Of a stretch of 64,000 nucleotides of DNA, positions 24,111 through 34,632 are shown in pieces (position 1 is the stretch's first letter; each line of letters starts with the position of its first letter). The stretch is from Acanthochromis polyacanthus (taxonomy: Eukaryota; Chordata; Actinopteri; Pomacentridae), in NCBI RefSeq assembly GCF_021347895.1, contig NC_067116.1:37397639-37461638 (forward strand). Reading direction: 5' to 3'. Below the pieces are notes generated by a model. The model saw only the letters and a list, made by a program, of their open reading frames with translations, had not been told where the DNA came from and searched no databases. A program made the position numbers and the translations under genes.

Positions 24111-24704
24111 AATAATAAAAATTTAATGCTATTTTAACCCTATTTGACTTTAAGAGTTTCTCACCATTTACTCATCACTTGAACACAAGTCAAGTGAATT
24201 GTTTTATTGCATCAACTAATCAGTTGGATATCTTTAAGCAAACATTTAATGTGCATGACAAAGCTTGCAACTTAATGTTTATTTTTGAATCGTTTTGTGG
24301 TTTTTCTCTCTTTGTTCAAGTTAAGGTTGCATCCAAAGCTGAACGCTTTTAACTAACCTTAAGGCTTAATTAAATTTCTTTCACCTAGGGCAATTACAGC
24401 TGATAAATACATCAAGCTTGCTAATCCTGCACGGTGAAACAAATCATTTAATTTTGACAAAAATACACAGGTTCAGGCTTGTCACTGAATCACTTAAAGC
24501 TTTGATAACAACTAACTTGCATGTAAATAATTCCACTTGTTATTGTTCTTTCTCTTTTATTATCTAATTCCACATTTTAATTTTTGATTTGGCAATTTTT
24601 TCCAATTTTTCCTTTGGGGAAAAATTTTCCTGCTCATTCCTTAAACAACCTACTTGGTGTTTAAGTTGTTTTGTTGTTGTTCTATAAATTTATCGTTCTT
24701 AAAC

Positions 24705-27700
24705 ATGTCTAAGGACACATCTGCCCACGCAGACCCTACAATGAATTTAGATGTTGCGTTAGCGGGCTTGACTGATGACTTGCTACCTGGATACATGGAC
24801 AAAGTCCAGGACGCCGATTTTACTGCACTTGAGAACGCTATGGCCGGTCTCATAAGTGAGGCAATTACCAAACCACCCAAAGACAAGGCTTTAGCCAAGC
24901 TCTTGGGGAGCATGGCTGCAATACTGTCAGCACAACTACGAAATTCCTACACAGTTATAAAAGCTCGCAATACAGAAATACAAAAACTCAAACAAGAACT
25001 TCAAGCCAGTGCACGGGTTCACACACGTGTAGCAGAGCTAGAAAACCAAATCATACAACTTAAAAGTGACAAAGCTGAGTCAGACAACCAAGAAATACGC
25101 CAATTGAAAAAGAACAATGATGACTTGCAGGAAACCATTCATATTCAAAATACCCAGCTGCACGCTGCAAAAGAACAGCTGGAAGAGTCCGACAGGGGCT
25201 ATGCAAAAGCCAAAGACCTGCTTAACAAAGCTTTGGGTGAAATCCAAGACTTGAGAGAGCAAGTCAAAACATACAGTGAACACCAACAGTCTGATCGCAT
25301 GTACATTGAAGACCTTGAACAACAACTACAGGACGATAGGGCCAAAATTAGAGCTCTACAGGACATCCAAAAAGTCAAAGTAGAAGAGATAGCTGAGATG
25401 GAAAGTGTACTAGAACAGTCGTTAGCATTAGACCGACCTAGTCGAACACGCTCCATGAAAGACCCCACAACAAGGAGGGGATTTGGCTCGCCTCCTCGCG
25501 AAACTCAGGGGGGACCTCCTCCGTCCGCTTCTCGGGCGTCTACGCCGGAACCTGCTACCCGCCAAAGAGATGTCAGGACACCCCCTGACCAGGCTGAACC
25601 TATCTCGCTTCCTCGGTCCTCCGGGCCCTCGGGTATTCAGTCTTCCCGGGCACCCATGAACCGTGATTTCGATAAGATGGCCCGGCACATTCCTCGCTTT
25701 GAACCAAATCTTGGTGGCTCAAACGACACCCGCACCTACTTAAACGATCTCGACTTCCACTTGCGGAGATTTCCAGATGCCTCAGTAGAGGACAAAATTT
25801 ATCTGATAAAGATAACATCAAGTCGTGATGTCAGCAGCTTTATCGAGCGGCAACCCGCTTCCGTTAGAGCTGACTATGACGTGCTCTGTCAGGCCCTAGA
25901 AGTTGAGTTCAGCGACTGCCTGTCACAGACTGGCCTGACAGCTGCACTTGGGATCAAGCAGGGTCGTTCAGAGCCACCCCCACAATATTACCACAGGCTA
26001 CGTATAGCCTATTTCGGGTCCCGTAATGAACCAGAAATAGAGGAAGACTTGAATTTCAAATCTCTTTTTGTCCAGAACCTCCACCCTACCACCAGTCATC
26101 ACCTTGGTGTTTCCGCATGCCCCCGCACCTTAAGTAGTCGACAACTACGTGAGTTGGCAAATAAAGGATACGCTAGGCAGAGACAGAGCCAGTCCAGGTC
26201 GACGGATTCAAGCGCCGTCATGAAGGTGACCCAACCGTTACCACTAGAGTTGGAAGGAGCTCCAGTCAGTGAGTCACAAGGGCCAACCACTCAGGCGCCC
26301 CACACTGACCGACCGAAGTCGTCACCAAAATGGTCCTCTCCTCCAGGACGTCAGCAGAAGTCCAGACCTGCCAAACCCTCTTGGCCTGGCAAAAACCAGG
26401 ACCACATGAGACCGACTTTCAACCAGGCTTCTTCAGACACCCGCCGGGGGTGGTCTCCACGCCACTCACAAGGGTGGCGGCCTAACCAATATGACCGACC
26501 TAACCATTATGATCGGTCTGACCATCGTGGTCCACCCCGCAATAATGACTTCCACCGATATGATAAAGGCCACAAAACCGAACCAAAAGATGACAACAAC
26601 GACACCGGTAAGTCTACTGCCCTCTCCCAAGAAGACTTGGAGGCAATTAAGCAACTGGTTCGTGAACTACAGAGCGGAAAGCGGAAAGACAAACAAGGTA
26701 AGGCAGATCTATTCTCGGTGGCATCCATGGTTCCTAACGCAGGTCCTACGGGCGTCTCCTCCGACCAATCGGCTCCGATTGAAGAAGACCTCTATCAAGG
26801 ACCCCCTGAACCTACGGCAAACACCGAAGACCAACACCACTCGGTTGACCACTCTAACCAGGAAGGTGACATCGGTAAATCTTCCAGTGCAGTCTTGGTG
26901 GTCCAGCTAGATACCACCGACGAACGCTTCAGAGAAGACACGGCTACCATCCAGGTTAAACCTCCAGTCCAACAGTTCCTTGGCCACCTCATCGAAAAGG
27001 GGGTGGCCCGAAAGTTCTACTTGTCTATCATGCTAGAAGACGTCCTTGCTCATGAAGCCCTCCTTGACACCGCAGCAGACATCACTTTGATGTCACGATC
27101 GCTTTTCCAAAGGTTGCAATCTATGGCAAGGCGTGCTAACAGGAACCTGAAAATGCAGACGTGCTCCTTGAATGTGCAACCGTATGCCCCTACCATGACC
27201 GAACTGACCGCCATGTCAGTGGTAAAATTCACCATCGGCTCGATGACCCTCGTTCACCCGGTCTACGTGTCCCCTCTTGATGACGTTCCTCTGCTCATCG
27301 GGAAGGATCTTCTCAACCGTCTGGAACCGCTGATTGACTTCAAACGCTCAAAGATCTGGGCCCAAGTCCGCCAACCGTTACCTTTCACGGCTCCCGAAAA
27401 CACTGGAGTGCAGTGTTGTGTGATTGACGCTAGGGCTACGGACGAAGCTGCTCGTCCTGCTCCAATAACCCAGCGTGACACCTTCCTTTGCGCTTTAGGC
27501 GACAATGCCGCCACTGACACATACTGCCCCCAGATAGAAGGCGGTATCACCCTCGAGGGCGTCGGTGTGCAAAACGTGGCATTGGCCCTCTGGTCAGACA
27601 AATCAGCCATCAGTAGAACAGTCTATGACTCTCTTCTACAGGCCCAGCCTACACTCCAGATGGCGAAAAAGACTTTCCATTTCCCACTTGCCACTGGACC

Positions 27701-30587
27701 TTGTGAGACACTAACCGCCGAAGGTATTTGCTCCCTAAAGGTCCAATGGCATACGAAGGTTTTCACTCATCACTTCTTGGTCGTTCCTGACCTACCACAC
27801 CCTGCTTATGTTGGCAGCGACATACTGGTGCGCCTTGGTGTCCAAGTGGACACTATTAACAACGTTCTTTGGTCACTCACCGAGGCCAGGGACGGTCCTG
27901 TCCCAGCCGACAATGACAACCTCAAATCGGGCCAAACCATCCCTGAAGCTTGTCAGGTGATCACCGAACAGCACCTCACGATTCCTGCATCCTCCAAGTA
28001 CGTTGCGATACGCATATGCATGCAGACAGGTCAACGTCTGAATCACTCTCAGGCACTCTTTCAGCCTTCACCGATTTTCTTCAACATGGGATTGTCCCTT
28101 GAAGCCATTCCCCTCATGGAACTGCGCTCTCGGTCCAATCACCTGCTGGTACATAACCGCACTACCGAGGACATTCTCATCCCCAAATCAACACCGCTAG
28201 GTTGGCTCATCAGCACTGAATTTCATGACTTCGAACTGGCTGTGCCAGTATTCGGTCACGTCCCTTCGCTGCTGCCTGACCACGGTAACACGGGGGTGTT
28301 ATACACCAGACCCTCTAGGGCTATAGCTGTCTTCCACGCCCTCTCGCTCCCCAACAACCTGGTCAGTCGCATCGACTTGACCGATGGCGAGCAGATGGTG
28401 GTCCAAACAGCTTCGGTCCTGACTGTCGATTCGGCGCCATCCGCAACGCCGGACTGCGACCGGAACACGACGCACCCTGTACCGGACGCCAAAGTTGAGT
28501 CCACCTTCGCTGCTCAACTACAACAGGTGCTTGTAGAGGCTGATGCTTTACAGACTGACGAAGAGCGCGAAAAGCTTCGTGCAGTCTTATGCAAGTATCA
28601 AGACTCCTTTGCACAGGACTCCCTTGACTGCGGGCTGACCGACATCCACTCCGTACGCATCCCAACAGCCCCAACCGCTCCGCCAGTGTTCGTACGGCAA
28701 TATAAGATTCCTTTGGCTTCGTATGAGCCTGTCCAAGAAATCATTGACGAACTGTTGGACAAAGGCATCATACGTCCATGCAACAGCACTTACTCTGCAC
28801 CTCTGTGGCCAGTCGTCAAACCAAACGGTAAATGGCGCCTGACCATTGACTACCGCAGACTCAACCAACAGGTGCCGCTGTCACGATGGCCCATGACCCG
28901 TTTGGAACAGGAACTCCCTAAGGTCAGGGAGGCTAACTACTTCTCCACTCTTGACATCGCCTCGGGGTTCTGGACCATCCCAGTGCACGCTGAAGACCAA
29001 CATAAACTCGCTTTCACCTTCCGCAACCGACAATACACCTTCACCAGGTGTCCATTCGGTTATGCCAATTCACCGGCTGAGTTCAACATCTTCTTGAACA
29101 AAGCTTGTCCTGACGCTAACGATCGTGGCACCCTCATATACGTCGACGACGTTTTGATGCGGAGCGCCACGCTCGACCACCACCTGGCTGAAATTGACCA
29201 CGTCCTCGGTCAACTCACTAAGGCTGGTGCCAAGATATCGCTGTCCAAATGCCAGTGGTGCAGGACCTCCGTGAACTACGTTGGTCTTCTAGTAGGGACG
29301 CACGGTGTGCGACCCCAGGTCAACCGTGTCCAAGGTGTCATGAATATCAAGGCACCAACCAACCTCACCGAGCTTCGTAGCTTCCTTGGAATCTGTAACT
29401 ACTCACGGCAATTCATTGAGAATTACTCTGACTTGGCAAAACCCTTAACCGACCTGCTTAAGAAAGACGCACCGTTTGTTTGGTCTGAACCACACGACCG
29501 TGCCATGCAGGCCCTCAAAGACAAACTCTGTACTGCCCCTTGTCTGGCGTACCCAGACTGCGAGAAAGACTTCTACCTTCAGGTGGGCTTCTCTGACCAC
29601 TGCTTGAGCTCAGGCCTGTACCAAATACACGACCTGGACAAACGAGTGGTGGCCTACGCCAGTAAAACGCTGTTAGCCCCTGAACTGAAGTACACAGACT
29701 GTGAAAAAGCTCTGTTAGCCACGGTGTGGGCGGTCAAACACTTCTCCAACTACCTTGGCGGACAAAAGGTGATAGTTGAGACCCATCACCAGCCCGTCAC
29801 CTTTCTGAACAGCCAAAGAATCAGGGATGGTGTTGTGACTAATGCTCGCGTGGCGTCCTGGCTGATGGCGTTGCAAAGTTTCGACATGGAGGTCCGCTAC
29901 GCCCAGAACCAGAAAACCCCTCTGGGTACTGGACTTGCGGAGTGTCAGCGGTGTTCTGATGACACCCCTTCACCAACCGTACCGGTCGCCGACCCACCGG
30001 GCCTCCCTACACCGAACCACCACTACTTTGACCCTAACATCTGTCAGGATATGTTCACGGCTTATGTGGATGGTTGTTCTTTCCACCATGACGAACAACC
30101 GCAGGCTGGGGTAGGCGTCGTCTGGGTCAACGACTCCCCATGCCAACCGCAGCACTTCCAGCTGGGACCTCAGTCGTCCCAGTACGCCGAAATAGCGGCC
30201 ATATTGATCTTGCTTCAGATGGCCGTGACGCACAAGGTGCAGGCACTGGTCATCTGCACTGACTCCAACTACGCCCGGCTGAGTTTCTCTTGCCACCTGC
30301 CTCTGTGGCGCCGTAATGGGTTTCGCACCTCTAACGGCAAGCCCGTGAAACACAAGGAGTTGTTCATGGCCTGTGACCACATCGTCACTACCCATGACAT
30401 GCAACTCTACTGGAAGAAGGTCAGGGGTCACTCCCGCACCCCTGGCCCCGACAAAGAGTTTAACGATCTGGCTGACGTCTTGGCCAAGAGGGGCGCCCTC
30501 ACAGGAACCCCGTGGGTCTTTGTCCCGCCAGAGCCAACCGTCCCCGGCCTGGACACCCTCCCACCCGCCCTAGGTGACGCCCCCTGA
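24705..30587 (+). CDS. gag-pro-pol: gag-pro-pol (to RNase H) of element copy 2
   Basis: The first AUG with good context (AAAC before ATG, 24705) opens a 1960-residue frame with no gag/pol frameshift. In order: coiled coil (about 80-240), Pro/Arg-rich linker, capsid-like domain (about 325-500) with the Q-x-E...R major homology pattern near 416, a basic Tyr/Asp/Arg-rich region (about 555-630) with no cysteine knuckle, retropepsin with LLDTAAD (Asp788) and LLIGKDLL, a second protease-like domain lacking the catalytic Asp (about 945-1060), a linker ending [10 protein letters not shown] (about 1345-1530, YVDD at 1479), a catalytically dead RNase H-like tether and an RNase H (YVDG at 1787). It ends at TGA 30585-30587, just past RNase H, where copy 2 carries 10 extra bases relative to copy 1. 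Confidence 0.92.
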   Translation: MSKDTSAHADPTMNLDVALAGLTDDLLPGYMDKVQDADFTALENAMAGLISEAITKPPKDKALAKLLGSMAAILSAQLRNSYTVIKARNTEIQKLKQELQASARVHTRVAELENQIIQLKSDKAESDNQEIRQLKKNNDDLQETIHIQNTQLHAAKEQLEESDRGYAKAKDLLNKALGEIQDLREQVKTYSEHQQSDRMYIEDLEQQLQDDRAKIRALQDIQKVKVEEIAEMESVLEQSLALDRPSRTRSMKDPTTRRGFGSPPRETQGGPPPSASRASTPEPATRQRDVRTPPDQAEPISLPRSSGPSGIQSSRAPMNRDFDKMARHIPRFEPNLGGSNDTRTYLNDLDFHLRRFPDASVEDKIYLIKITSSRDVSSFIERQPASVRADYDVLCQALEVEFSDCLSQTGLTAALGIKQGRSEPPPQYYHRLRIAYFGSRNEPEIEEDLNFKSLFVQNLHPTTSHHLGVSACPRTLSSRQLRELANKGYARQRQSQSRSTDSSAVMKVTQPLPLELEGAPVSESQGPTTQAPHTDRPKSSPKWSSPPGRQQKSRPAKPSWPGKNQDHMRPTFNQASSDTRRGWSPRHSQGWRPNQYDRPNHYDRSDHRGPPRNNDFHRYDKGHKTEPKDDNNDTGKSTALSQEDLEAIKQLVRELQSGKRKDKQGKADLFSVASMVPNAGPTGVSSDQSAPIEEDLYQGPPEPTANTEDQHHSVDHSNQEGDIGKSSSAVLVVQLDTTDERFREDTATIQVKPPVQQFLGHLIEKGVARKFYLSIMLEDVLAHEALLDTAADITLMSRSLFQRLQSMARRANRNLKMQTCSLNVQPYAPTMTELTAMSVVKFTIGSMTLVHPVYVSPLDDVPLLIGKDLLNRLEPLIDFKRSKIWAQVRQPLPFTAPENTGVQCCVIDARATDEAARPAPITQRDTFLCALGDNAATDTYCPQIEGGITLEGVGVQNVALALWSDKSAISRTVYDSLLQAQPTLQMAKKTFHFPLATGPCETLTAEGICSLKVQWHTKVFTHHFLVVPDLPHPAYVGSDILVRLGVQVDTINNVLWSLTEARDGPVPADNDNLKSGQTIPEACQVITEQHLTIPASSKYVAIRICMQTGQRLNHSQALFQPSPIFFNMGLSLEAIPLMELRSRSNHLLVHNRTTEDILIPKSTPLGWLISTEFHDFELAVPVFGHVPSLLPDHGNTGVLYTRPSRAIAVFHALSLPNNLVSRIDLTDGEQMVVQTASVLTVDSAPSATPDCDRNTTHPVPDAKVESTFAAQLQQVLVEADALQTDEEREKLRAVLCKYQDSFAQDSLDCGLTDIHSVRIPTAPTAPPVFVRQYKIPLASYEPVQEIIDELLDKGIIRPCNSTYSAPLWPVVKPNGKWRLTIDYRRLNQQVPLSRWPMTRLEQELPKVREANYFSTLDIASGFWTIPVHAEDQHKLAFTFRNRQYTFTRCPFGYANSPAEFNIFLNKACPDANDRGTLIYVDDVLMRSATLDHHLAEIDHVLGQLTKAGAKISLSKCQWCRTSVNYVGLLVGTHGVRPQVNRVQGVMNIKAPTNLTELRSFLGICNYSRQFIENYSDLAKPLTDLLKKDAPFVWSEPHDRAMQALKDKLCTAPCLAYPDCEKDFYLQVGFSDHCLSSGLYQIHDLDKRVVAYASKTLLAPELKYTDCEKALLATVWAVKHFSNYLGGQKVIVETHHQPVTFLNSQRIRDGVVTNARVASWLMALQSFDMEVRYAQNQKTPLGTGLAECQRCSDDTPSPTVPVADPPGLPTPNHHYFDPNICQDMFTAYVDGCSFHHDEQPQAGVGVVWVNDSPCQPQHFQLGPQSSQYAEIAAILILLQMAVTHKVQALVICTDSNYARLSFSCHLPLWRRNGFRTSNGKPVKHKELFMACDHIVTTHDMQLYWKKVRGHSRTPGPDKEFNDLADVLAKRGALTGTPWVFVPPEPTVPGLDTLPPALGDAP

Positions 30588-32067
30588 CCCCCCAGCCACC
30601 CTTAGCGTCTGTGTGGTGACTCGCGCTCAAGCCGCAGCTCCCCAACCTGCCCCGGACCCCAGATCGGTCCCCCTTGCTTGGTCCGAATCTGACCTCGTTG
30701 CTTTGCAGTCTGTTGACCCCGCCATCCACATGATGGTTCTCCACCTAACCGATCCTGCCACCCATACCCTCCTGGACTCTGACCTCGACTCTGTGCCCGA
30801 CTTGAAACACCTCTTTGCTGTCCGCTCCTCGCTGAAGGTGCTCATGGGCCTGCTGGTTTATGTTTCCGACCCACTCACATCACCTGCGTTCGTGGTGCCT
30901 CGTAACCACAGGGGGGTGATGCTTACATACGCCCATGACTCACCATGTGCGGGTCACAGAGGAACAGAAGCCACTCATGCTGCACTCCGACAGGTAGCCT
31001 ATTGGCCACACATGCGGAAAGACGTTGCAGACTACATCAAAGGTTGCTTGGTCTGTTGCCAGTTCCAACCAACCAATGCAACGCACAGGGCTCCCCTACA
31101 ACGGAGGGGCATCTCCTTTCCATGGTCAGATCTCCAAATCGACTGGGTGGGGCCTCTCACCAAATCAGCCAGAGGCAACAAATACTTTCTGACAGTAACA
31201 TGCGCCTTCACCAAATGGGTGGAAGGCCTGCCAGCGCCAAATGACACCGCTCAAACCACTGCAGTGCTACTGATGAACCACATCTTCTCTCGGTTCGGTC
31301 TCCCCACGCGCATAGACTCAGACAGGGGAACACACTTCACTGCTGAAGTCACTCAACAACTCTGGCAAACGCTCGGCATAAAGGCCAACCTTCATGTCAG
31401 TCACCACCCCCAAGCGTCTGGACAGGTAGAAAGGGCCAACCGAACAGTGGTTGGCATCCTAAAGAAATACGTGGCAACGAACCACAGAGACTGGGATGTC
31501 AAGCTACCTTTGGTCCTAATGGCCATCCGAGCAACTCCACACACCTCGACTGGAGTCTCGCCTTTTGAAATGATGACGGGTAGACAAATGACTCTTCCCC
31601 TCCACCTGCTCTACCAACCAGGTGAGGCCTGTGTGGCCACAGCCTACACAACTCACCAATACATGACTGATCTAAGCGAACACCTGAAGGCCACCTTCGC
31701 TTTCGCCCAACAAAACCTCAGTAAGAGTGTAGAAGGGCGCAAAGCCTACTACGACCAAAAAGCTTCCCAAAGCGAACTCCAAGTGGGGGACAAAGTCTGG
31801 TACTACAACTTTTTCCAGCCAGCTGGAAATGCCAAACAAAGTACTGGCAGACTCACTCGGAAGTTCCTCCCTCGCTGGTCCGGCCCCTACATGATCACAG
31901 ACAAACTCTCCCCTGTGGTCTACAGAATTAGGATCAGCAAAGGTCGGAAAGAACCCCAGTTCAAATGGGTACACAGAAACCAGATCAAACCACACAAGAG
32001 CCTTGCAAACATTCCTGAGAACAACGACACCCCTGACCCAAATCAGACCTCAGTGACTAAAGATTAA
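30588..32067 (+). CDS. pol: Integrase region of pol, element copy 2 (out of frame with upstream part)
   Basis: Continues pol in another frame after the 10-bp difference near 30586. It contains the zinc-binding region (HDSPCAGH...CLVCC, about 30940-31060), the DDE core (Asp in QIDWVG about 31141, Asp in SDRGTH about 31320, Glu in GQVERANR about 31427) and a C-terminal GPY/F module ([10 protein letters not shown], about 31877), ending at TAA 32065-32067. As it stands this copy would give a Gag-Pro-RT-RNase H product without integrase. The copy-1 equivalent is joined in frame. Confidence 0.88.
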
Positions 32068-32231
32068 CTGACAACTAGTTATACGGTCGAATCCAAACAT
32101 AGGACCCGGAAATAGGAAGAAGTTAAACAAATACCTCAGAGACGCCTCTAAACTAGTTAGAACAGGTGACTCGTCCTCAGTCAAGTGCCCTACTAACGTT
32201 GTTAATGATCACTAACGACCCCATAAACAAC

Positions 32232-32242
32232 AAAGTGGGGGT
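32232..32242 (+). promoter_or_regulatory. Internal polypurine tract copy (copy 2)
   Basis: AAAGTGGGGGT in the pol-env interval, the same 11 bases as the 3' tract at 34452. See the copy-1 equivalent at 17538. Confidence 0.35.
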
Positions 32243-32292
32243 TAAAATTTAATTACCAGCCTGATCATCCGCGATTCCCTAACCTTGTATAT

Positions 32293-34122
32293 ATGTCTTT
32301 CGATAGGATGATCTGGCTGCTCACTATCTTGATGCTTGGATGGACTGTGGTCCCGGCGCACCCTGAAGTTGTTGAGCCAGGACCCGCCTCAGGGATTGTT
32401 CTACAAGAACAATCCGGCTTGTTGATAACAAACTGCCGGCTGCACACACAGAAAGTGTTTGTCCGGTTCCACCCAGAGACGGTATGTAAACGACACGTCT
32501 CCACCACGGCCAAGATGACCTCATGGGCGGGAATCCGCTGGAACAAAGAGGTCATCACCCATGCTGAAATAGACATTACTCATGTACTAACCCAATTACA
32601 GAAATTTACAATCACCCGTTCAGAACTAACCGGTATCAATAGGCGCGAAAAACGGTTCATTGGAACGCTACTAACTGCAGCTTCCGCCTTGGGTTCGTTA
32701 TTTAGTCTGGGAGTCTCCGCGGTTAACGCTGTGAACATCGCCGCCGTTAAACGACATATCGGTGAACTCCAAGCCGAAATTCCTGTAATCCAGGAACAAA
32801 TGGACCGGCAACGCGACCAATTACAGACCATCGGCAAAACCTTACAGGGCACCGTACTAGTGCTTAACACTCAGAGCGAAGTCCTGCTAAAAACCACTGG
32901 TGCCGTAGACGCCTTATTATCCGTTCTTCAGGTTGACTATGCTCACACCCAACTGGTAACCATGTTAATGTCCGACATGCTCCGTGATATCAGCTCATCG
33001 GTAGACAGTCTGGCAATGGGCAGGATTCCTCCTTACCTTGTCCCACTCTCACTAGTACAGGACCTCTTAGCAACAGCCACAAGAGACACCGTAACCCCCT
33101 TGCAAGCTCATCTTGCATACACCTTAGGTAGTGCAGTACCTATCTATGTCGATCCGGAGGTTAGGGAGATGGCTTTTATCATTAACCTCCCAATAGTGGC
33201 AAATGAGAACATTTACCGACTAAAAGATGTAATCAATGTTGGATCCTGGCAGGGTGAGACTCACGTTAAAGTGCACACCCCACAGGTAGTAGCCTATCAT
33301 GACAGCAATCCCGGACTTTATCTCGCTCCAAATTTACGAATGTGCACCCTCACCAAAGACATACACTACCTGTGTCCCAGCAAACCATTTGTACGAGACA
33401 ATACTGATGGAATTTGTGGACTCAAACCCATGACCAGAGAGTCACAGTGTCCTACAACCGTGACCCCCAGACACCAAATTATTGAAACACACGCTGAGAT
33501 CGTAGGTAACCGATGGCTGGTCAATTCTCCAGACAAAAGCGCCATCCTAGCCTATGATCGACATGAGACCTCCTCTCGCGTTGAGTTACCAAGCCAAACC
33601 ATATGGGTCGATGTTCCTGAAGGTGCTATCTTCCATATCGGTGATCTGGCCCTCTACCACCTACATCCTGACCAATACGAGAGTGAAATTGAAATTTCTG
33701 ATTTCTTCAACAAACACACATTAGAATTGGATTCACAAACCATCAACCAAATTAAATACGAAGGCACTCAAGTTATTGACGTGGGTCCCGTTGATAACGT
33801 TCTTAAAGAGATTGCCTCACATGCAAAAACACCCCATCAACCACTGATGTACTCCTGGTCGACTCCAGATACAGTACTAGCAATCTGTGTAGGCCTAGGA
33901 TACTTAGTCGTTTTCGGTATAGCTTTCTTTTATGCGAAACGCACTAAGAATCTTCAGTGCCAGCTAACTCAACAAACCAATAGACTCAATAGAATCTTTA
34001 AACGCAAGAACCTAGGAACTGATCGTACACCAAGAGAACTTGATGACATCGAAGTACATCATGAACTAGGAAACGAAGATGCATTCAATAACCCCGCCAT
34101 TCTCGAACTAGCCTTTGGCTAA
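32293..34122 (+). CDS. env: Full-length env-like fusion glycoprotein, element copy 2
   Basis: 609 residues, intact. A hydrophobic signal (about residues 6-22) is followed by only ~95 residues before a furin-type RREKR (117-121). Directly after it comes a hydrophobic Ala/Leu/Ser/Gly-rich fusion-peptide-like stretch and a heptad-rich helix (about 150-230). A cysteine cluster lies near 350-395, and a single membrane anchor near 527-548 is followed by a ~60-residue charged tail. A short N-terminal fragment and long C-terminal fragment is the layout of F-type class I fusion proteins (baculovirus F, errantivirus Env, paramyxovirus F), not of the SU/TM split of orthoretroviruses. It starts 226 nt after pol, so it is presumably expressed by splicing. 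Family assignment is by layout only. Confidence 0.85.
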   Translation: MSFDRMIWLLTILMLGWTVVPAHPEVVEPGPASGIVLQEQSGLLITNCRLHTQKVFVRFHPETVCKRHVSTTAKMTSWAGIRWNKEVITHAEIDITHVLTQLQKFTITRSELTGINRREKRFIGTLLTAASALGSLFSLGVSAVNAVNIAAVKRHIGELQAEIPVIQEQMDRQRDQLQTIGKTLQGTVLVLNTQSEVLLKTTGAVDALLSVLQVDYAHTQLVTMLMSDMLRDISSSVDSLAMGRIPPYLVPLSLVQDLLATATRDTVTPLQAHLAYTLGSAVPIYVDPEVREMAFIINLPIVANENIYRLKDVINVGSWQGETHVKVHTPQVVAYHDSNPGLYLAPNLRMCTLTKDIHYLCPSKPFVRDNTDGICGLKPMTRESQCPTTVTPRHQIIETHAEIVGNRWLVNSPDKSAILAYDRHETSSRVELPSQTIWVDVPEGAIFHIGDLALYHLHPDQYESEIEISDFFNKHTLELDSQTINQIKYEGTQVIDVGPVDNVLKEIASHAKTPHQPLMYSWSTPDTVLAICVGLGYLVVFGIAFFYAKRTKNLQCQLTQQTNRLNRIFKRKNLGTDRTPRELDDIEVHHELGNEDAFNNPAILELAFG

Positions 34123-34324
34123 AATAACATTCTAACCCTGATTTAACATTTCTGTAGGGACTCACCTTTTAGAAATGATGTACATAAATTTAGTTTCATT
34201 TAATTCTTCTAGAGCCCGTAGGTCTTATGTACTTTATTAGAATCTTAACTCTTACACTTTACAGATTATCGAATAATAGGTGGTACTGGAGCTAACCAAC
34301 TAACCGTTAGGTTTTTTTTTTTAG

Positions 34325-34632
34325 TTATTAGTATACTAACATTTGACATCAACCATAGTCAGGTCAGCACCTGTTGTGCCTTTGTGTTCCTGACGACCTC
34401 GGATGTTCCCGATCTGGTTGGACCGAAGTTCCTGGACAGCAACATCGTTCCAAAGTGGGGGTATGTAGTCAACATCCAGCTTCAAGAGGCCCCAGACATT
34501 CCACGGGAACATCATCTCACAGGAAAAACAAAACTCTCTCCTCTCAGAAAGCTTAAACAAACAAACGAAGAGCCCCAAAGTGGATTTTTATGGCTTCAGA
34601 GACATCTGCACCTTTCACCAAAAGCCTCGTAA
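34325..34632 (+). other. Possible accessory exon before/into the LTR (copy 2)
   Basis: Same T-run acceptor as copy 1. The frame stays open for about 100 codons to TAA 34630-34632, 59 nt past the codon that is TAA in copy 1. No ATG and no recognised domain. Confidence 0.25.
34452..34463 (+). promoter_or_regulatory. 3' polypurine tract, copy 2
   Basis: AAAGTGGGGGTA immediately before TGTAGTC, the LTR start. Confidence 0.75.

Larger units (their letters stand above)
22149..24704 (+). other. Untranslated leader of element copy 2
   Basis: About 2.55 kb from the PBS to the gag ATG, very long for a retroelement leader. The part from about 22457 to 22780 holds ~125-nt direct repeats and 23400-24110 an A/T-rich degenerate repeat. 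No sustained ATG-initiated frame is seen. It may carry packaging or internal-initiation functions, which is inference only. Confidence 0.7.

Noticed and set aside
30574..30600. Programmed frameshift or readthrough between RNase H and integrase
   Set aside because: The other copy is continuous in frame at this place, so a simple 10-bp lesion is more likely.
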